This document shows positions 26,698-34,862 of a DNA stretch of 64,000 nt, piece by piece (positions within the stretch are counted from its first letter, which is position 1; each line of letters opens with the position of its first letter). The position numbers and the translations under genes are program-made. The DNA is taken from assembly GCA_045106985.1 (NCBI GenBank), contig JBGCFQ010000021.1:62001-126000 (forward strand), given 5' to 3'. The stretch comes from JAUIET01 sp045106985 (lineage in GTDB: Bacteria; Pseudomonadota; Gammaproteobacteria; Pseudomonadales; JAUIET01). The notes below the pieces were generated by a model. It made no database searches and was not told where the DNA came from. It was given only the letters and a program-made list of their open reading frames with translations.

Positions 26698-28210
26698 AAG
26701 ACAAAGAAGGGTTCGTCGCAGTGTTGGCAAGATAGACCAGCTACCGTGGCAGCAGATAGCAAATCCGTACGCGCCAATAGAGGTGATTAGCGCTGACCAA
26801 GTTGAAACAATCATAGAGTCGGCACTGCTAGTGCTTGAAAGAAAAGGCTTGCGGTTTTTGGAGCCATCGAGCCGGACGCTACTTAAGTCACACGGAGCGG
26901 AAGTGGATGAGGCTTCACAAATGGTTCGCTTCCCGTCTGAATTGGTGCGTGAGAAAATCGCCTTGGCGCCAGACCATTTTACCCTGAGGGCGCGCAACCC
27001 TCAGCGAAACCTTAAGCTTGGCGGCAATCATCAGGTGTTTGCTGCTGTGGGTGGCCCCGCTTTTTGCAGCGATCTTGATAAAGGCCGCCGCCCAGGCACA
27101 TTTGCGGAGCTATGTGATTATTTCAAGATCATTCAAAGCCTGAATATTTTGCACCAAGAAGGTGGAATGGCTTTTGAACCGATGGATTTACCCCCTAGAA
27201 CCCGGCATCTTGATACACATCTCGCGCAGTATCGGTACCTTGACAAGAACTGCCAAGCTTATCCCCTCGGCAGAGAACGAATAATCGACGGCATTGAAAT
27301 GGCGGCTATTGGTCTAGGCATAGATCGTGAGCAACTTGTTGACACACCGGCAATCCTCGGAATTATCAATACCAATTCCCCAATGCAGCTTGATGTACCG
27401 ATGACTGAGGCTACGATGGAGTTAGCCCGCAGCGGCCAAGTGAGCTGTATTACACCCTTTACGCTTGCCGGCTCGATGAGTCCAGCAACGCTTGCTGGCA
27501 CGCTTATTCAACAAACGGCGGAGGTTTTGTCCGCTGTTACTTTAACTCAATGTGTTAGAGCAGGCGCGCCAGTAATGTATGGCGCATTTGCATCTAATGT
27601 CGACATGAAAAGCGGTGCTCCTGCACTGGGTACGCCCGAGTACAGTAAGGCTACTTTGGCGAGCGGCCAGATATGCAGGCGCCTTGGTCTGCCTTTCCGT
27701 TCCAGTAATACCAATGTCTCCAACTGTGTTGATGCGCAGGCAAGTTATGAAAGTCAAATGTCTATATGGGCGGCTGTCATGGGGCATGCAAACTTGCTTA
27801 ATCATGCGGCGGGTTGGCTGGAGGGTGGATTAACAGCGTCATTTGAGAAACTGATTATTGACGCTGAAATGTTGCAGATGATGACGGCGTTTATGCAGCC
27901 GATAGAATTTAGTGAGGGAGATCTGGCGCTGGATACAATAATGGACGTGGAGCCTGGTGGTCATCATTTTGGAACAGAGCACACGCTAGAACGATATGAA
28001 ACAGCATTTTATACCCCCATGGTATCTGATCGGCGTAACTTCGAGACCTGGAATGAGGCCGGCAGTGACGACGCCGCAATTAGGGCCAACAAAATCTGGA
28101 AGCAGTTGTTGCAGGAATATGAGCAACCTGAGACTGACCCAGCAACTGATGAGGCCCTGGTTAGCTACGTGGCCAAAAGAAAAGAGTTTTACGCACGCAG
28201 TGTTGACTAG
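26690..28210 (+). CDS. MttB-family (non-pyrrolysine) corrinoid methyltransferase
   Basis: A 506-residue trimethylamine methyltransferase superfamily protein. The frame is open throughout with no internal amber codon, so it belongs to the pyrrolysine-free branch (MtgB-like), members of which demethylate glycine betaine, proline betaine or carnitine-type quaternary amines. The family motif region APVMYGAFASNVDMKSGAP and the following ATLASGQICRRLGLP are clear. It overlaps the flavoprotein gene by 8 bp. No partner corrinoid protein (MttC-type) or methyltetrahydrofolate methyltransferase is in the window, so the methyl acceptor must be encoded elsewhere or differ. Confidence 0.87.
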   Translation: MSKRQRRVRRSVGKIDQLPWQQIANPYAPIEVISADQVETIIESALLVLERKGLRFLEPSSRTLLKSHGAEVDEASQMVRFPSELVREKIALAPDHFTLRARNPQRNLKLGGNHQVFAAVGGPAFCSDLDKGRRPGTFAELCDYFKIIQSLNILHQEGGMAFEPMDLPPRTRHLDTHLAQYRYLDKNCQAYPLGRERIIDGIEMAAIGLGIDREQLVDTPAILGIINTNSPMQLDVPMTEATMELARSGQVSCITPFTLAGSMSPATLAGTLIQQTAEVLSAVTLTQCVRAGAPVMYGAFASNVDMKSGAPALGTPEYSKATLASGQICRRLGLPFRSSNTNVSNCVDAQASYESQMSIWAAVMGHANLLNHAAGWLEGGLTASFEKLIIDAEMLQMMTAFMQPIEFSEGDLALDTIMDVEPGGHHFGTEHTLERYETAFYTPMVSDRRNFETWNEAGSDDAAIRANKIWKQLLQEYEQPETDPATDEALVSYVAKRKEFYARSVD

Positions 28211-28257
28211 AGAGCTACCGTTAGTATTGCTAGCAAAGAGAGCTCACAAGAGCCCCT

Positions 28258-31152
28258 TTAGATAGCGACTATTACTCTAAGTGCATCGAGTCGTAAGCCA
28301 ATTGAATCAATCAGTTTATTAACCGAGAGTAATTCCTCTTGGTGTGCTGTGATTTCTTCGTCTCTGACGTTTGGATTGACCCGTTTTAAGGCCTGAAGTC
28401 GTTCAATTTCTTCAGTTAATGCGTGCTCAGCGTGCGAGTGCGCGCTTTGAATGAGGGCCTTGGATTTTTGCTCTGCCGCAGCCCGACTTAATTTGATCAG
28501 TGCTTCAAGAACTTTGGTGCGTGCTTTAACTACTTTGACGGACGTTTTCCGATCAAGCACTTGAGCGGCAGAATTCAGTAGGTCGAAACTGACGGCATCT
28601 TGCAACATCTTACCTTGTTCATTAATCAGCATACGTATTGTGCTTGGAGGCAAATAACGGCTGGATTTCTGTGGGCTCTCAATAACAAACAATGTTTCGA
28701 GCAACATGGTGCCAGGCTTTAGCCCAGCTGATTTCACTGCTATAGCGGAACAATTGCCTTTTTCGCCGCCGGTTACCATCTCAAGTGCGCCAGTCACCAT
28801 GCGGTGATCCCAGCTCATGAAGTGCCAGTCTTCATTAGCGAGGGCTGTTGCGCGGTCAAAGGTAATAGTCATTCCTTCGTCGAGCAGCATTGGGAAAGGT
28901 GCAAACATGTTTTCGGCCGGTCGTATTATGGTGGCGCTTTCGCTGTGTGGTTCGCTGTGCACGCCATAGCAGTCAAACACCGATTCCATAAACGGCGCCA
29001 AGTCTTCGCGTTGATCGTCTATTCGAGCTTTTTCTGCCAAGGCACTTGCCACATGGCTGCGGCAAGAATTGTATTCAAGCAGCCGATCTCGACCGTTGTG
29101 TAACTGCTCATTAAGAGAAGCCGTTAGCAACTTGGTTCGCTCGATAAACTCTTCAGTGTAGCTGTTGGCTTCACAGGCCTTGCGCAGCTCTGTTTTCATG
29201 TCCACATACACAGTATGTGCAGCTGGGCAGGCCTTTTCTATGGCGTTAAGACCCTGGTGATACCATTGGAATACAATTTCCTGAGCCGAATTTTCAAAAT
29301 AGGGTACGTGAATTTGAATCGTATCCGTCTGCCCAATTCGATCAAGCCGTCCGATTCGCTGTTCAAGCAGGTCCGGGTTCGCAGGCAGATCAAACAGCAT
29401 TAGATGGTGTGCGAACTGAAAATTACGGCCTTCGCTGCCAATCTCGGAACATATCAAGATCTGGCTACCGTAATCGAGGTCAGCAAAAAACGCAGCTGCG
29501 CGGTCCCGATCCACGATGCTCATTCCCTCGTGAAAAACGGCCGCTTGTAGACCGGTTTTCACTCGTAGGGCTTCGGCCAGGTCTAGCGCTGTTTCGGAGC
29601 TGGCGGCAATTAAGAGCAGCTTCTCGCCTCTATGCCTCTTCACCATCTCTTGAAGCCAATTAACGCGCGGGTCAATGTCAACCCAAGGCCCAGCGTGCGC
29701 CGAGTTTCTATATTGGCGCTCTGGGGTCAGTAGCTCGGCCGAGTAATTGTCGGGCTTAGTCAGTGGATAGGCATGCAGTTCGCGACCTGGAAAACCACTA
29801 ATAGCAGCGCGAGTATTTCGAAACAAAACGCGTCCGGTGCCATGACGATCAAGTAAGTGATCGATTAAATCAGTTCGTGCGGTACTCTTTTCACTGCTGT
29901 CTTCTGTGCTGTGCTGCAGTCGTGCTAGCAAATGAGCATCCTCGTCAGCGTCCAGTACTTGAGCCAAGGAGTCGTTTAGTTCGCCCTCTGATACATCATC
30001 TTGGAGCAGAATATCGATTGCGTTCGCAATGGGTTCGTAGCTTTGCTCTTCTCGATTAAATTCCTCGTAGGAGCTGAAACGGTCGGGGTCTAGCAACCGT
30101 AAGCGCGCAAAATGACTTTCTTTTCCGAGCTGCTCAGGCGTCGCTGTTAATAACAATACGCCTGGAGTTTTTGCAGCCAGTTGCTCAACTAATTGATATT
30201 CGTCGCTAGGCGCCGATTCGCTCCATTCAAGGTGATGAGCCTCATCGACTATGAGTAGATCCCAATCGGCTTCTAATGCCAATTTTCGTGCGTGCTCATT
30301 GTTTATGAGAAAATCAATGTTGCACAACACGAGCTGTTCGTCGCTAAACGGATTTCGGTTCTCGGCCTCAATTTCGGCTGCAAGCTGGGCTTCGGTAGGC
30401 TCTTCTTCAGAATCGTCTTCAAGAAAAACGTCGTCAACGGTCTCCGCAAGCATTCGCTCATCGTCGAAGATACTAAAGTGCAGGTTGAACTTACGTAGCA
30501 TTTCAACCAGCCATTGATGTAGTAAAGTCTCAGGCACTAAAATCAGTACACGATGAGCACGTTCGGTTAGCAGCTGATGATGAAGGATTAGGCCGGCTTC
30601 AATGGTTTTGCCTAAGCCTACTTCGTCGGCGAGCAACACTCTTGGCGCAAACCGTCGGGCAACCTCGTGCGCTATGTAAAGTTGGTGAGGGATGAGACTG
30701 GTGCGAGCCCCGGTTAAGCCATGCAACTCAGAATGTGACAGTCTTGCGGTTGCTTCCCAGCTTCGATACCGCACATCAAACCACTTGTTGGAATCGATCT
30801 GGCCGGTAAACAACCTTTCCTGCGGCTTGTTCAGCTGGATGAAATTGTCCAGCATTGTTTCGGGCAGGTCTGTGACTGTGCCTGAATCGGTAACACCTTG
30901 ATAAATTATCAAGCCATCGTTTTCAACAACGTTACTAACCTTAAGCAGGCTGCCGTCGTCGCAGCGTATCTCGTCACCGATAGTGAATGTTACGCGGGTA
31001 AGGGGGGCTGTTTGCTTTGCATAGACCCGAGTTTCCCCCGATGCTAGAAAGACAATCTGAACCGTTCGGTGTTCAACCGCTAGAACAGTACCCAAACCCA
31101 GCTGCAGTTCAGCATCATTAATCCAACGTTGACCCGGTACGAATTGCTGCAT
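28258..31152 (-). CDS. rapA: RNA polymerase-associated ATPase RapA
   Basis: Swi2/Snf2 ATPase that binds RNA polymerase and helps recycle it after transcription. The product is 964 residues, close to the 968 of E. coli. An N-terminal Tudor-like region precedes the helicase core with Walker A GLGKT at residues 179-183 and a DEAHH box near 297. The second RecA lobe has SEGRNFQFAHHLMLFDLP and the arginine-finger block EQRIGRLDRIGQ. The C-terminal domains are intact. Monocistronic; it faces the mttB-like gene and diverges from the nitroreductase gene. Confidence 0.95.
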   Translation of the reverse strand: MQQFVPGQRWINDAELQLGLGTVLAVEHRTVQIVFLASGETRVYAKQTAPLTRVTFTIGDEIRCDDGSLLKVSNVVENDGLIIYQGVTDSGTVTDLPETMLDNFIQLNKPQERLFTGQIDSNKWFDVRYRSWEATARLSHSELHGLTGARTSLIPHQLYIAHEVARRFAPRVLLADEVGLGKTIEAGLILHHQLLTERAHRVLILVPETLLHQWLVEMLRKFNLHFSIFDDERMLAETVDDVFLEDDSEEEPTEAQLAAEIEAENRNPFSDEQLVLCNIDFLINNEHARKLALEADWDLLIVDEAHHLEWSESAPSDEYQLVEQLAAKTPGVLLLTATPEQLGKESHFARLRLLDPDRFSSYEEFNREEQSYEPIANAIDILLQDDVSEGELNDSLAQVLDADEDAHLLARLQHSTEDSSEKSTARTDLIDHLLDRHGTGRVLFRNTRAAISGFPGRELHAYPLTKPDNYSAELLTPERQYRNSAHAGPWVDIDPRVNWLQEMVKRHRGEKLLLIAASSETALDLAEALRVKTGLQAAVFHEGMSIVDRDRAAAFFADLDYGSQILICSEIGSEGRNFQFAHHLMLFDLPANPDLLEQRIGRLDRIGQTDTIQIHVPYFENSAQEIVFQWYHQGLNAIEKACPAAHTVYVDMKTELRKACEANSYTEEFIERTKLLTASLNEQLHNGRDRLLEYNSCRSHVASALAEKARIDDQREDLAPFMESVFDCYGVHSEPHSESATIIRPAENMFAPFPMLLDEGMTITFDRATALANEDWHFMSWDHRMVTGALEMVTGGEKGNCSAIAVKSAGLKPGTMLLETLFVIESPQKSSRYLPPSTIRMLINEQGKMLQDAVSFDLLNSAAQVLDRKTSVKVVKARTKVLEALIKLSRAAAEQKSKALIQSAHSHAEHALTEEIERLQALKRVNPNVRDEEITAHQEELLSVNKLIDSIGLRLDALRVIVAI

Positions 31153-31252
31153 GTTTATCTCTTCAAAATCGGCCCGCTATGGTAGTGCTTTTCACAGTGT
31201 TTTCAAGGACAATAATGAGTTGATGTAAATGCTTTTGAGCAGAGGTGATTAG

Positions 31253-31927
31253 ATGGATCAGGCAAGTAAGATATTCTCTCAAGTTGTTGAAGGAAGACGC
31301 AGTGTAAGAGGGTTTAAGGCCGAGCCCGTAGCCCAAGATCTTATTGAAGATGTGTTTCGCATTGCCCAGCAAGCGCCGTCTAATTGCAACACGCAACCTT
31401 GGGATGTCGTCGTTGTCAGTGGCGAAAAGTGTGACCTGCTTAGAACTCGCTTTACCGAGGCTTTTATGCAAGGCCAGATCAAATTGGACTTCCCTTACGA
31501 TGGTAAGTATGAAGGAGTCTACCGCGACCGACAGTACGACTCAGCAAATCAGTTGTATTCAGCGCAGTCGATCGATCGAGCAGACAAAGTTCGTCGTAAT
31601 GAAGCATTTATGCGCAACTTCACGTTCTTTGAGGCACCGCATGTCGCTTTTTTCTTCCTGCCTGAGCCATTTGGACTGCGCGAAGCGGCCGATCTGGGTA
31701 TGTATGCGCAAACAGTAATGCTCTCCATGGTGGCTAACGGCTTGGCCAGTTGCCCTCAAACAGCGCTGAGTATGAGCGCTGACATGTTGCGCGAAGAGCT
31801 TGATCTACCATCGAGCATGAAAGTAATGTTTGGCTTGTCTTTCGGTTATGAAGACCTTGATCACCCTGCCAACAATTGCAGAGTTGGCCGAGCCGATGTC
31901 GCTGACACAGTGAAATTCATCAACTGA
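31253..31927 (+). CDS. nitroreductase family protein
   Basis: FMN-dependent nitroreductase-fold oxidoreductase of 224 residues. The FMN phosphate-binding motif RRSVRGF (about residues 17-23) and QAPSNCNTQPWDV (about 41-53) are present, and a Gly-rich GLASCPQTALS segment lies near residue 165. The ribosome-binding site AGAGGTG is 6-7 bp before the ATG. It likely reduces nitro or quinone compounds with NAD(P)H; the physiological substrate is unknown. Confidence 0.88.
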   Translation: MDQASKIFSQVVEGRRSVRGFKAEPVAQDLIEDVFRIAQQAPSNCNTQPWDVVVVSGEKCDLLRTRFTEAFMQGQIKLDFPYDGKYEGVYRDRQYDSANQLYSAQSIDRADKVRRNEAFMRNFTFFEAPHVAFFFLPEPFGLREAADLGMYAQTVMLSMVANGLASCPQTALSMSADMLREELDLPSSMKVMFGLSFGYEDLDHPANNCRVGRADVADTVKFIN

Positions 31928-31972
31928 GCCGTTATCAGGATACTACCGCACGAGGACCTATGTGTTTCTGCC

Positions 31973-32833
31973 CTAAAGCCGCTTGAGGAAATCGATAACG
32001 GCTGCAGAAAAAATATCGTTCTTGTCACCGGCCACCATGTGGTGAGCATTCTCTACGTCGACAAATTCGGCGTGAGGCACGGCTTGCAGAAACTCTTGTG
32101 CGAGCTCTTCAGTAACCAAGTTGCTTTTGGCGCCTCGCACCAACAGAATAGGCTCGCTTATCTGCGCCGCGGCTTTCTCCATGCGCTCAGGTAAACCGAG
32201 TTTGGCGTCGAACATGCGCTGGCGCGTAAAATTCGGATCCCAATGCCATCGGTAACGACCATCGTCGCCTAGGCGCAGATTTTTACGCAAGCCATCGGTA
32301 TTTTTGCGACGCGGCCTCTTAGTGTAGTTGGCAATAATATCAGCCGCCTCATCAAGAGACTCGAAACCCTCATCCATTCGCTCGCTCATGAAGCCAATGA
32401 TATCCTTTGCACCTTCCTGATTCATTCGCGGTGTTATGTCCACCAGAATAATTGCCTTATAAGGCATTTGCTTACTCTCCCCACAAGCGAGCATCGCGCT
32501 GAGTCCTCCTAGTGATGCGCCAACAACCACTGGCTTGTCTGGCAGAGACTGGGCTATATGCAGCTGGTCTTCGGCAAATTTCTGCAAATCATAATTGGCG
32601 TCTGCAGCCCAATCAGACTCGCCGTGACCACGATGATCATAAGCAATCGAATACCAGCCTTGCGCAGCTATGAGCTTCGCCGTATTTCCCCAAGAATGCC
32701 TTGTTTGCCCGCCGCCGTGTGCCAAGAGTACGGAAGGGCGATCTGCGTCGCCAAAGGCATCGGCTTTGATTTTTAAGCCGCAGGGCATCTCGAATTCGAG
32801 TTTCTGTTGGGGGATTGTCTCAGGATGCTGCAT
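31973..32833 (-). CDS. alpha/beta hydrolase
   Basis: Cytoplasmic alpha/beta-hydrolase-fold protein of 286 residues. The oxyanion motif HGGGQTRHSW is near residue 39, the nucleophile Ser107 is in GASLGG, an acid residue probably lies in the PILLVRGAKSNLV region, and the C-terminal His is in VENAHHMVAGD. The fold fits epoxide hydrolases, haloperoxidases and lactone hydrolases; I cannot tell which. It is convergent with the nitroreductase gene and 36 bp downstream of a small winged-helix regulator on the same strand. Confidence 0.85.
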   Translation of the reverse strand: MQHPETIPQQKLEFEMPCGLKIKADAFGDADRPSVLLAHGGGQTRHSWGNTAKLIAAQGWYSIAYDHRGHGESDWAADANYDLQKFAEDQLHIAQSLPDKPVVVGASLGGLSAMLACGESKQMPYKAIILVDITPRMNQEGAKDIIGFMSERMDEGFESLDEAADIIANYTKRPRRKNTDGLRKNLRLGDDGRYRWHWDPNFTRQRMFDAKLGLPERMEKAAAQISEPILLVRGAKSNLVTEELAQEFLQAVPHAEFVDVENAHHMVAGDKNDIFSAAVIDFLKRL

Positions 32834-32869
32834 TGAAAGACCAGGAAGCTTTAAAATCGGTGGATGAGT

Positions 32870-33199
32870 CTACTGAGTTTCGTGGTGAAAATCTTCAGTA
32901 AGACGATGTATGGTTGATACATGGCGCGAGAGCGCAGCATTACCTTTGCGAGTCAATGAGTAACTGCTAACCGGGCGGCGGTGCTGGAAGCTTCTCTTTA
33001 CTTTTATGTAGCCGGCAACATCCAGTTTTCTTAGTTGGGCTCCAAGGTTGCCGTCACTTTCCTTAAGCAATTGTTTTAGTTCTCTAAAGTTGATGTCGGC
33101 TTCATTCGCGAGAAGAGCGCATATGACGAATCTTGACCGGTGTTCGAGTAAGCGGTCATAGCCTGAAAGATCCAGCTGCCGCTTGGTGTCAGTACTCAT
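32870..33199 (-). CDS. winged-helix transcriptional regulator
   Basis: A 109-residue DNA-binding protein, matching the compact winged-helix (MarR/ArsR-like, PF13601-type) regulators. The recognition region is INFRELKQLLKESDGNLGAQLRKL (about residues 36-59), followed by a wing KRSFQHRRPVSSYSLT and a last helix. It has no ligand-binding extension. It lies 23 bp downstream of a membrane-protein gene and probably shares its promoter, which carries a perfect 11-bp inverted repeat (33802-33837). Autoregulation through that repeat is my inference. Confidence 0.82.
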   Translation of the reverse strand: MSTDTKRQLDLSGYDRLLEHRSRFVICALLANEADINFRELKQLLKESDGNLGAQLRKLDVAGYIKVKRSFQHRRPVSSYSLTRKGNAALSRHVSTIHRLTEDFHHETQ

Positions 33200-33222
33200 G
33201 AGTATTGAGGAACTTCAGAACG

Positions 33223-33750
33223 CTACGTTGCAGTCAGGCGCCAAAGCGCAATGGCAAAGACCACGCCAGTCATAGCGCCGGACCAGGGTGCGCCCAAAAG
33301 ATGATAGAGATAGCAAAAAGCTAACGCTATGCCTGCCGGCAGCATGCTCGATCGCAGATAGAGCCCCGCTGTCATCAAGCCAAGACTGCTCAGCAATAAC
33401 AAAGATTGTGCAACCGCCAATGTGTTAAAGCCCGTCGTGCCCACATTGAACATGGCTAAACTGCAAACGACAAGTAGTGCTGACCAATGCAAGACCCAGG
33501 GTTTGGCGAGACCTTGAGACTGTTCATCAGCGTTGCGTAGCCAGACTACAGTCAGAAGAACGCTGACGATGACACCCAGAGAGAGTAGCAGCAACCAATA
33601 CTTGGCAGCCATCGGTGGGCTGAGCTCGAGTGAGCCATAACAAAACAAAGCTAAAACGGCCCAGAGCCGATAGAGGGCATTCGCCGGATTTCGAGCAAAG
33701 CGAGTGCCTTGCGCTTTCGCAGATATAGAGTATTCCGGGTTAATGCTCAT
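33223..33750 (-). CDS. membrane protein paired with the winged-helix regulator
   Basis: Integral membrane protein of 175 residues from the ATG at 33750, with five or six hydrophobic segments between about residues 30 and 172 and short loops. A longer frame starts at GTG 33804, but that codon lies inside an arm of the inverted-repeat operator, so the internal ATG is preferred. No family is recognised. Small winged-helix regulators of this type are often paired with a multi-pass membrane protein of unknown role, and this gene fits that arrangement. Confidence 0.7.
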   Translation of the reverse strand: MSINPEYSISAKAQGTRFARNPANALYRLWAVLALFCYGSLELSPPMAAKYWLLLLSLGVIVSVLLTVVWLRNADEQSQGLAKPWVLHWSALLVVCSLAMFNVGTTGFNTLAVAQSLLLLSSLGLMTAGLYLRSSMLPAGIALAFCYLYHLLGAPWSGAMTGVVFAIALWRLTAT

Positions 33751-33801
33751 ATGGGTGGCTCGGTTTTGCAAAGGGATGGGGGCAGGCAGGTTGGAGCTAT
33801 T

Positions 33802-33837
33802 CACTCTATAAAATATATAACTCTAATTTATAGAGTG
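33802..33837. promoter_or_regulatory. 11-bp inverted repeat, probable operator
   Basis: CACTCTATAAA (33802-33812) and TTTATAGAGTG (33827-33837) form a perfect inverted repeat around an AT-rich 14-bp spacer. It sits in the divergent region between the membrane-protein/regulator unit (minus strand) and a small frame on the plus strand. The TATA-rich centre could hold both -10 elements. A winged-helix dimer binding here would repress both directions. Confidence 0.6.
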
Positions 33838-33841
33838 TAAT

Positions 33842-33982
33842 ATGCCAACAAACCACAATCAAGCACTGAGTATGAGAAATTGTGAGGTCTGTTTGACCAA
33901 GGAGCTGGCATGCAGAGAGATTGGAGAGGAGGCTCGTAAATCGCTAGGGCAGGCAGATGAGGAAGAGGGCAAGAAAAGCTGA
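33842..33982 (+). CDS. possible 46-aa cysteine-containing peptide
   Basis: A short open frame, ATG 33842 to TGA 33982, starting four bases after the right arm of the inverted-repeat operator. The peptide is hydrophilic and has three cysteines in CEVCLTKELACREIG (residues 14-28), including a CxxC pair, followed by an acidic-basic tail. A clear Shine-Dalgarno is missing, so coding is uncertain. If real, it would be a metal- or redox-sensitive peptide under the same operator as the regulator. Confidence 0.35.
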   Translation: MPTNHNQALSMRNCEVCLTKELACREIGEEARKSLGQADEEEGKKS

Positions 33983-34111
33983 GTACATCCTACCCAAAAT
34001 TCCACTTTGGAGTTGTTGTTGAATTGGCTACACTAAAAGTAGCTAATTCAATGCAATATCCAGCTGTTGGTTATTGCGCGCGCCCCCACAGACGCAGTAC
34101 TGATACGATAC

Positions 34112-34858
34112 ATGCTCAAAGACGCACTCGATCCAAGCCAAATTACGCTGTTGAACTGGAACATTGCCAAAGGCAATCATAAGGGCTGGCAACAAGACTT
34201 TAAGGCCCTCTGCAAAACGGTGGACATCGCCTTATTGCAGGAGGCGAAGTTAGAATACGACATGCCTGCTTTGTTCAATGAGCACTGCTGTTGGTCTTTT
34301 GCTCCGGGATTTACCCGGCCGGACCATAGTACCGGTGTAATGACTATGGCTGTTGCCGAGACGATAAATCGAAGTGTACACAGTCACAGAGAACCCTGGA
34401 CTCGTATACCCAAAGCGGCGCTTATTTCTGAATTTAAACTTCAGGACAGCGACCTTACTTTAATGGTTGCCAATGTTCATGCCATCAATTTTACCGCGGG
34501 GGTGCGCAGTTTTAAGCGGCAGTTGTATTCTTTGTTAGACGAACTGTTGCATCACCACGGCCCTATTATTTTTGCTGGGGACTTCAACACTTGGCGACGA
34601 AAGCGCTTATCTGTTGTGGATGACATCATTCAGATTCTGGGTCTGGAAGTTATTCAGTTCGCTTTTGATCACAGAAAGCAGGCTTTTGGAATGGCGCTGG
34701 ATCACGTGTTTGTGCGTGGTTTGACAGGCAGCAGTGCAGCAGTAGAGGCAGTGTTTAGCTCTGACCATAATCCAATGACTGTGACTCTGGCGCTGGTTCC
34801 TCGCCTAGCCCGCCAAACACCCGCTTTATTGGCTCAGTCGGTTACTGAGAATCTATAA
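34112..34858 (+). CDS. endonuclease/exonuclease/phosphatase family protein
   Basis: EEP-fold metal-dependent phosphoesterase (YafD-like), 248 residues. Active-site signatures are in order: NWNIAKG near the N terminus, LLQEAKLE with the metal-binding Glu, AGDFNTWR with the Asp/Asn pair, DHVFVRG, and the C-terminal SSDHNPM with the catalytic Asp-His. No signal peptide. A TTG-started frame extends to 34067. Neither start has a good ribosome-binding site, and the ATG keeps the conserved core. Substrate unknown. Confidence 0.82.
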   Translation: MLKDALDPSQITLLNWNIAKGNHKGWQQDFKALCKTVDIALLQEAKLEYDMPALFNEHCCWSFAPGFTRPDHSTGVMTMAVAETINRSVHSHREPWTRIPKAALISEFKLQDSDLTLMVANVHAINFTAGVRSFKRQLYSLLDELLHHHGPIIFAGDFNTWRRKRLSVVDDIIQILGLEVIQFAFDHRKQAFGMALDHVFVRGLTGSSAAVEAVFSSDHNPMTVTLALVPRLARQTPALLAQSVTENL

Positions 34859-34862
34859 ATAA

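Noticed and set aside
26690..28210. Pyrrolysine-containing MttB
   Set aside because: The frame has no in-frame TAG; it is the pyrrolysine-free type.
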